Below, piece after piece: positions 63,920-64,000 of a DNA stretch of 64,000 nt; within the stretch, counting starts at the first letter, position 1, and each line of letters opens with the position of its first letter. This DNA is from Trebouxia sp. TZW2008 (lineage: Eukaryota > Chlorophyta > Trebouxiophyceae > Trebouxiales > Trebouxiaceae). Location: positions 62,001-126,000 of the forward strand of contig BDIU01000139.1 of the NCBI GenBank assembly GCA_002118135.1. The letters are read 5' to 3'. A model generated the notes under the pieces. The model had not been told where the DNA came from and did not search any database. It saw only the letters and a list, made by a program, of their open reading frames with translations. A program made the translations under genes and the position numbers.

Positions 63920-64000
63920 CAACATTGCGCTGTGTCGACACGCTTGTAGATCTGCAATCTTGAACAGATGTTCAAGCTGCTGAACTTGCATTCTCGTTCA

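Noticed and set aside
1..64000. tRNA, rRNA or bacterial-type operons
   Set aside because: No cloverleaf-like or ribosomal RNA sequence was noticed, and every supported gene is intron-bearing or nuclear eukaryotic in type. A covariance-model scan was not possible.

Overview
The window is nuclear DNA of a photosynthetic eukaryote, almost certainly a green alga (Viridiplantae). Genes are split by many GT-AG introns plus a few GC-AG introns. The gene content is plant-like: chloroplast VIPP1, the Clp adaptor ClpF, a SPA-type light-signalling protein, a plastid-type SAICAR synthase and a plant-type BCS1-like AAA ATPase. A BCS-like or DAGL-like lipase with four membrane helices and a secreted GH5 mannanase also fit an alga. 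I cannot name the species; a chlorophyte is the best guess. All gene models were built by hand from splice phase and protein family patterns. For eleven genes the exon lengths sum to a multiple of three with one continuous reading frame.

Layout. 0.2-4.3 kb: VIPP1 (+). 5.8-9.1 kb: GH5 beta-mannanase (+). 10.3-21.3 kb: DysF domain fused to a DAGL-like lipase (-). 22.0-24.3 kb: ING-family PHD protein (+). 25.4-25.8 kb: organellar uL18 (-). 26.1-30.3 kb: SET-domain protein of the Rubisco-LSMT/pTAC14 kind (+). 30.8-31.9 kb: ClpF (-). 32.2-36.4 kb: SKA3-like kinetochore protein (+). 37.4-42.8 kb: receiver domain fused to a SPA protein (-). 43.2-45.8 kb: SAICAR synthase (+). 46.4-48.1 kb: unrecognised gene (+). 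48.4-60.2 kb: four-helix sn-1 diacylglycerol lipase (+). 60.9-62.9 kb: BCS1-like AAA ATPase (+). Four consecutive pairs are head-to-head with 0.27-0.7 kb between start codons.

The most striking signal is inside the introns. At least six genes carry degenerate copies of the neighbouring exon. Copies of an exon's 5' part, with its acceptor site, lie only upstream of the working exon. Copies of an exon's 3' part, with its donor site, lie only downstream. This is what repeated local tandem duplication across a splice junction would leave. Arrays reach five units (about 189-bp period at 50.36-51.12 kb), and several lie in introns that also hold strong inverted repeats. They look like a record of intron growth, and possibly a source of poison exons.

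The second notable item is a single gene joining a complete phospho-acceptor receiver domain to a SPA kinase-like/coiled-coil/WD40 protein. The third is a DysF domain on a DAGL-type lipase whose regulatory insert is about 430 residues long. The two lipases are different subtypes and are not a tandem pair.
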